Shown here: positions 57,002-64,000 of the stretch, piece after piece | Layout of the letters: every line of letters begins with the position of its first letter | How positions within the stretch are numbered: the first letter of the stretch is position 1 | Assembly: GCA_022818135.1 (NCBI GenBank) | Contig: JAFMSR010000002.1 | Location: forward strand, 26,761,301 to 26,825,300 | DNA length: 64,000 nucleotides | Origin: Saxidomus purpurata | Lineage: Eukaryota; Mollusca; Bivalvia; Venerida; Veneridae | Direction: 5' to 3' | Translations under genes and position numbers: made by a program | Notes under the pieces: model-generated | Told to the model about the DNA's origin: nothing | The model's input: the letters and a program-made list of their open reading frames with translations, nothing else | Database searches by the model: none

Positions 57002-57359
57002 ATGGTATTCAGTAAGTGATGGTTGGCCTCCGACAACGATGAAAATACCATTCGACGTTAAACGTCAAAGAAATGGTATAGGATACCCTTCCCTAAAGTT
57101 GGTAGTTAGCACTTGGTGATCAGGATATGGAACCAACTAAAGACTGGTATTCCAGAGCTGGTATCTAACATCAGATATCAGGTATCAACAACGGAGCTTT
57201 ACCAAATTGGTATTCTATGCCGATCGGACTTCAATGGAAACTGTGCATGACAGAAGCTGGAGACAGAGGAGTGTTGCGGCGAGTATACCATTTATTATGG
57301 TATTCTAAACCTTGCGGCGATTATACCAATTAATTATGGTATTCTAAACCTGTGCTTAC

Positions 57360-58148
57360 TTCGTCGGTAGACGGATCAACCACACCAATTCGATGATTTC
57401 TTAGATGTGGACGGTATGAGTGAGCACACAACACTAAATAATTACACTTAGTTTAGTTTATACTAATTTATTTTAGGTCGATTGTGAAACAAGTTATCCA
57501 ACTTATATTTATCACTCTCGACACCTAATTCCTGATGGTATCCATCGCCATGAGGGTATGAGAGAAGAGAAGCCAGTTTCCTTTTTAATCAATATCATAA
57601 AATTTGCAGAATGTGACGTCATCAGAGTCTGGCGTTCTTATCGGAAGATCACCGCATGATGAAAATGGCTGATCATAGCTTCCGTTTCAAATGTTAAGAA
57701 GTTATTTACGTGATACTTGTAGTTAATACGACAGTTAATATTGGACTTTTGCATGTAATGAAGTTAGAATTACGAGTTATTTATGATGGATTATCGATTT
57801 GTAAGTATTCTGTGAAATTGCAGAATATATCGCTAAATAAAATTTCGTGCAAAGGCATTTTGTGCTGGGTGGGGAACGAAAGTCATCTCCAACACGTTTA
57901 TTTTATTGCTTACGAGGGTTCTACGTCTCCTTGGTGGTTTGGATGTAGAAATTAATGTAGGATGCCTTTGTTTACTTCCCTTTTTGTATGTTTTCTCAGA
58001 CAAACTGATTATGTTTACGTTTCCAAGGCAGCCAAGCTATCAAAATAAAACTTGTTCAGTCGGTAGGTTTTCTACTAGACTGTACATAGCCAGGTAAGGG
58101 TTAGCATCAGTTCTTTACACCTTGTAGTTTTAGAGGAGAAATTTTCCT
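57360..58148. other. Mostly unique sequence
   Basis: Contains TTTTAGGTCGATTGTGAAAC at 57474 (related to the SINE-like sequence at 45735) and a palindromic TGACGTCA (CRE-type) at 57615. No exon is supported. Confidence 0.35.
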
Positions 58149-58149
58149 A

Positions 58150-58496
58150 TAAAAGCTGCTCGCTCTCGTATTTTGGTAAAAAAATAGTTCTTCAAACTGT
58201 ATGTACATAACGTATTTTAGAATATATGGTCATATAAAAAGGCTCCAGTATAAATTCATGTCACGTATATCTCTAAATTAAAAAAATACGATACCAAATT
58301 CAAAAGCGTTGCAAATTCAATATGAACATATAGTGTAGCGGTGCCGTGTAACTGACATTTTCAATCGATTTCTGCAAATTCCTACCTAGATTTTTGCTTA
58401 TTTTTTCATTCTAGCCTTTAGTTTTATATTTATGAATATGTCAATTTTTTGGAAAAAATATTTTTTTCAATGGTAACTGAGAGCAAGCAGCTTTAA
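58150..58496. mobile_element. MITE family A, full-length copy
   Basis: AAAGCTGCTCGCTCTCGTATT start, GAGAGCAAGCAGCTTTAA end (TTAA 58493-58496). The left TTAA has mutated to ATAA and the internal hairpin is shortened. Confidence 0.8.
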
Positions 58497-58499
58497 AGC

Positions 58500-58950
58500 C
58501 CAATATGTAAAAACAAGTGACCCTGTGCGGGGTCTATTTTGATCCGGCGGTCATAATTTGAACAACCTAGGTAGAGGTCTATTATGCAATGGCACATGCC
58601 AAATATCTAGTCAGCTATGCCTTTCTGTTCTTAAGAAGAAGATTTTTAAAGTTTGTCCTATTTGTTGCCATAGCAACAACAGTTCTGCATGGAATAAAAA
58701 ATTAGAAGAACTATGAGAAGGCTTCATGCAAAAAACATCCCTGTCAAGTGTCATCAACATTGGCCCAGTGGTGTCAGAGGAAATGTCGTTTGAAGAAAAA
58801 TGTTGACAGACGTATGATATACGACGGACGTTTGAGAGACAAGGGTACAGTAATTTAAACCCAATCGGGAAAGAGCAAATATAAGTAGGGCAACAAATCA
58901 TAGTCAAAACATCATGACATTGGGTAAGACGATTAAACATTAAGGAGTTT
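58500..58950. repeat. Dispersed repeat related to 1850-2490
   Basis: TTGATCCGGCGGTCATAATT, AACAACCTAGGTAGAGGTC and ATGCCAAATATCTAG match that family. The later part has TTCATGCAAAAAACATCC text. A 109-codon minus-strand frame within it has no domain. Confidence 0.45.
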
Positions 58951-59186
58951 CTTAGACTTGTCCTTTTTCATGCAATACATATTCAAGTAAAATCATCATC
59001 TCCAAATGTCATCATCCTTTTTCCATCATTATAGGTTAGTTTCATGCACATTAAAAGAAACACTAACTCAAGCATAAACAGTCTCCAAACAGGAAAGAGT
59101 GTGCTATTAGCGCCGATTAATTTTCATGGATTTGTAACACATTTACTATATTGACAAATGTTACTTGAAGTATCGATAAACGGTGT

Positions 59187-59400
59187 CAAGCTGCTCGCTT
59201 TCAGATTTTGGTGGAAGGAAACAAGGTGCATCGAACTGCATGAAATAAACACATTTTAAAACGAACAATCCAACAAAAAGATTACAGTATGAGTTCCCGT
59301 CAATTACTTCTGTATTTTTTAATTATACCGCCCTTATTATAAGGCGCAAATTACTATGTAGATCTTATCTTTATATGTGCTGTTGATTATATTACTCTTA
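59187..59400. repeat. Degenerate family A remnant
   Basis: AAGCTGCTCGCTTTCAGATT start followed by weakly matching sequence (CAAGGTGCATCGAACTGCAT). No right end. Confidence 0.5.
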
Positions 59401-59529
59401 CATTTTATGTTTAAAGGGACATACCCTATAACTGATGACGACTAAATAACCTCCAAAACATAAATAATATACGGAAGCCCAATAGTGCCACTTTGTATTT
59501 TTTAAATGGATTTTTTCAACATAATTGTT

Positions 59530-60590
<1,061 letters not shown>

Positions 60591-60859
60591 TGCCCGGGGG
60601 TTTTGGGGAAAAGGGGGTTGGAAATTTACCGAGACCGTAAGCCATTCAATAATCTATGTAGAGTTGTTGTACAATTAATGGGTGGATGCGATTTATTACA
60701 AAAAAGCCTCTATATTGATTAATATGGTAAATTGAGGCATTTTTCACCATAGGTTCTTCTTTGAAATTGTATTTATTTATCATTTTACGTTCATTAAACA
60801 CATTATCTATGTTTCGAGAATATAATCTGCTAGATGTAGGGAGTGCCTCTTTAAGTATA

Positions 60860-61440
60860 TCACCGTCAACTGAAAAGGCAGCTTTAAGTCATTTCTTTAA
60901 ATTTTGACACAGATCCTTTGTAATACGTAGTAATAACCTAACTTATCACCATAATATCCTTTTGCGCTGATAGGACATTAAACCAAGCCAATCAATCAAT
61001 CATGAATTATCGGTTATTTGCCGTCTAGCCGCACTAAAATATCCCCTTGGTATCGGATTCGCTTTTTAAACATGGACTCCTCTGATAATGACAGCGCGGG
61101 TACTGTAATGACGACCACCTTTCAGACAGTTAATTTGGTCATGTTACATTACACTCTGGTGTGGGTATAATTGTTACTATTAGGTTGCTCTTGTAAGAAA
61201 CCTGACCTCTGCCTTTTTTACATAGTACTTTTTTGCCCTTTATATTTGATTTCTTTACCACTAATATATATAAAACATGTTTTGTCTAGGCTTTTCTTAT
61301 GTTTAGATTTACGCCGGAAGAAATTCACAGACATTTTTCACTTCATAAGAATAAACACAACACGGTGTAACATAAATTAGGCAATCAGTTCTTATTTATC
61401 TATATCATAAGGTGAGACGTATCATAGCTATTCTATTCTA
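60860..61440. other. Unassigned sequence
   Basis: No exon or element end is supported. A 69-codon frame at 61171 is hydrophobic by composition only. Confidence 0.3.
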
Positions 61441-61592
61441 TATATATTTTAAACCGCTGATTTCATCGATAATGATTAGGAATGCAAAGCTGAAACTTTT
61501 AGATTAAAGTAATAGTACTTCCAAAGATTCTATTATTTATGTTTTTGAGGTTATTAAGTTTGGCATCAGTTATACGGTATGTCCCTTTAAGC
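61440..61592. repeat. MITE family B half copy (inverted end)
   Basis: TTTAAACCGCTGATTTCATC to GGTATGTCCCTTTAA; the other half is absent. Confidence 0.7.
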
Positions 61593-61652
61593 TTGTCAGT
61601 TTTTTTCTGGATTTTAATCTCCTATGCAAATTTAATGACAGGGGTATTGTTG

Positions 61653-62029
61653 TTAATGGGACATACCTATAACTGATGTCAAACTAAATAACCTCCAAAA
61701 CATAAATAATAATATCTTTGGAAGTATTATAACTTAACCTAACAGTTTCAGAAATGCCTTCCCAGTCATAAGCGATAAAATCAGCGGTTTAAAATATACT
61801 GAAGTACCGTAAACCATTCAATAACCTAAGAAAAGTTGTTGTTGTACAATTAATGGTTGGATGCGATTTATTACAGAAAGCCTTGATATTGATTAATTGT
61901 GGTAAAATGAGGCATTTTTCGCCATAGGTTCTTCTTTGAAATTGTATTTATTTATCATTTTACGTTCATTGTATACATAATCTATGATTCGAGAATATAA
62001 TTGGCTAGATGTAGGGAGTGCCCCTTTAA
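61653..62029. mobile_element. MITE family B, full-length copy
   Basis: TTAATGGGACATACCTATAA start, GGGAGTGCCCCTTTAA end; TTAA at both ends. Its right TTAA (62026-62029) is also the start of a family A copy. Confidence 0.8.
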
Positions 62030-62205
62030 AGCTGCTCGGTCTCATATTTTGGTAGAAAAATTAAGTTCTTCAAACTGTATGAAAATAACGTATTGTAGAA
62101 CATATAGTCATATAAAAAGGTTTCAGTATACATTCACGTCACGTGTATCTGTAAATTTGAAATAATACGCAACCAAATATTTAAGCATTACGAACGCTTA
62201 TATCA
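62026..62205. mobile_element. MITE family A, truncated
   Basis: TTAAAGCTGCTCGGTCTCAT start and half of the consensus, ending near the internal hairpin. Confidence 0.75.
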
Positions 62206-62553
62206 AGCTGTCCTTCATCGAAGACTAATTTGGTAGAAAAGTACGGGAAAGGCTGTCAAAACAAACGTCGTCTGACGTCTAATACTTCTAAATGAAAAAG
62301 AGTTTTCATACCGTTTCATACAGTTGGCCTTTTTTTCATTAAAATTACATATAACAGATTATATCCTCATAACATAAATTAAAATGACAATTAAATACAA
62401 TTTTAAAGAATAACATATTCCGAAAAATGCTTTTTTTCAGCACAAATATTCAAAATAGTCACCTAATAAATCCTATCACCCATTAATGTACGACAACTTT
62501 ACAAATTATTATTTAATTTTTTGCAGTATTGCAGCATATTTTAAGAAAAGTGG

Positions 62554-62740
62554 TACAGTGAACTTCGCATATAATGACACCGGATATAGCGAAAATCTGG
62601 ATATAAGGAACACATTTTCTCTGCCCGAGTTTTTCTTGCCTTATTTAACATGGAAATGGTATACGGATATAACAAACTCTAGATATAAGGAACACATTAA
62701 ATTGGTCCCAAGGAGTTCGTTATAAACGGATTTTACTGTA
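62554..62740. mobile_element. pogo/Tigger-like MITE, 187 bp
   Basis: TA|CAGTGAACTTCGCATATAA at the left and CGTTATAAACGGATTTTACTG|TA at the right, with internal GGATATAACAAACTCTAG and GATATAAGGAACACA text typical of pogo-group elements. TA target duplication fits the Tc1/mariner superfamily. The overlapping frame is not a gene. Confidence 0.75.
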
Positions 62741-63915
62741 CATAGCAAAAATTAATGTTGTGTATTCACGTGAGCTAAATAAATAATTTAGTCGGAAATA
62801 TTAAACTTTTATTATGTTTGGTGTTTATATGATAAGGGCAACTGTGATCTGTCAACCAAACAGTTTTTGTACCAATATATATTCGCGGTTTGCAACTGTC
62901 ATACTGTTTCGCTTTTTCATTTTGCGTTCTAAGAAAACTTGAAAAATATTGAATTTTGTAAATCTGGCTACCGGGAATATAGCAAAATTAAAGTACTCGC
63001 AAAAAGTTATTTTTCAATATAAAAAAAATAATTTGCCGATTGCTTTTCGTCTTATCTCTCCTGTTTTAATTGCTTCCGTGAACAATTTATAACATGAGAT
63101 ATTGTTTCTGATAATATGCACGCCTTAATATGAATTAGTTGTACGAAGGAAGTTCTTACGCCGTTATTTCGTTGATTGCAGTAAAATGATCACGCGAAAT
63201 TTTGTTTCTGGCAATGCAATTACCTGAATTAAGCAGACGACAACGGTTGTATCCGATCCTTACGATATCTAACAGGTTAGTATGTAAGACTACGTCAAAC
63301 TGAAATATTCTAAATCAAACTAACTATTTGTACAGTATGTGAAATATTCAGTAAATAGTGGTAAAACTTAAAAACTTCTCCACTTTGATTAAGTAATGTT
63401 AATAATCATGTCATATGTATTTACACTATTATTATTTACAGTTTGCCGTAAAATGTTATTTATGTATGCCCCTTTATGGATTTTCATGAATTGAAACTCG
63501 AGTCAAATTAAACTTTTTCTCTCATTTAATGTATGACATGAATTGACGAGGATATATACATAATATCTTTAAGTTTCAGATGTTTACTGGACTGACAGTA
63601 GCAATTAACTCCAAAGGTAAAACTTTATACAATGATAGATCACAAATTATATGGGGTGCAGTGTACAACATTTCTCTACCTTGCCTGATTTTCCGCCTTT
63701 GTTACATTTTTGCCAGGAGCGTAACTCAAATTTTTCAATTTCTACTTTACCGATAATTTCAGCAAAATTCTAACTGCCACATTCTTTACGATATATTTTA
63801 AAATTGCATGTAACCATTGGAAACGCTTCTTTACCGGTTGGTCGTTTGAGTTCAATCGATTCGATTAAATTAAATATGAAGTTGTGTAGTATACAAGATT
63901 ATAAGACTATTTCAC
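62741..63915. other. AT-rich sequence, nothing recognised
   Basis: No repeat family, RNA gene or exon supported on either strand. Confidence 0.35.
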
Positions 63916-64000
63916 TGGCTGCACGAGCAGGTGGGAATATCTGGCTCGAGAGTAACTGTTTTTGGCGGTAACGAGGCTCCGTCGAGTTACCGCCAAAACA
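63916..64000. repeat. Fold-back repeat family K, cut by window end
   Basis: 63960-63972 (TTTTGGCGGTAAC) and 63986-63998 form a 13-bp perfect stem with a 13-nt loop GAGGCTCCGTCGA. Related to 18826-18960. Confidence 0.6.

Noticed and set aside
57611..57625. CRE (TGACGTCA) as a promoter mark
   Set aside because: A single 8-bp match in unique sequence without a transcript start or gene nearby is expected by chance; noted only within the gap entry.
62486..62725. 79-codon plus-strand frame
   Set aside because: Most of it lies in the pogo/Tigger-like MITE; typical translation of GATATAAGGAACACA-type repeats.

Overview
The window is AT-rich, intron-bearing animal DNA made almost entirely of interspersed and tandem repeats, with a few host exons and no operon-like organisation. 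The repeat families (TTAA-flanked MITEs, long units with TGACCTTGACCT, copies starting or ending in AGCTCACCTGAGC, GGGGTATA-type repeats) and the gene types resemble bivalve mollusc genomes. That assignment is inference; no marker gene fixes the species.

Layout. 1-1.7 kb: satellite-like array of a GCCGGC-centred near-palindrome. 1.8-18 kb: dispersed repeats, several nested, including a BED-finger hAT deletion derivative with a perfect 8-bp target-site duplication (TSD) at 4976-5865, and two consecutive phase-compatible minus-strand exons of an unrecognised host gene at 7796-8344. 19.6-25.5 kb and 30.6-37.7 kb: two diverged, same-orientation copies of a large duplicated block, each broken by different repeats. 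33.9-41.0 kb: three minus-strand exons of a class A peptide GPCR (TM6, TM7 with NPFIY, cytoplasmic tail) whose splice phases fit exactly; its 5' exons are not seen here. 41-44 kb: more repeats.

44.1-56.7 kb is the centre of interest. A decayed hAT element with a six-exon ZMYM1/DUF4371-type transposase carries, inside one of its introns, an 8.29-kb element (47018-55308) that is almost one perfect palindrome. Its ends read AG...CT, it is flanked by a perfect 6-bp TSD (CAACAA), and each 4.1-kb arm carries the same two outward-facing genes: a C2H2-finger/proline-rich/packaging-type ATPase and a retrovirus-like integrase with C-terminal chromodomain. These ends, TSD and genes point to a Polinton/Maverick (adintovirus-like) lineage, but no DNA polymerase B, protease or capsid gene is present. 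It looks like a snap-back, terminally derived palindromic Polinton that integrated as a unit. The arms differ mainly by 1-2 nt indels and no gene copy is intact as read.

56.7-64 kb: more nested MITEs, one containing a TTGAAAATTCAA array ending in very long poly-T and poly-G runs (probably low-quality assembly), and a pogo/Tigger-like MITE at 62554-62740.
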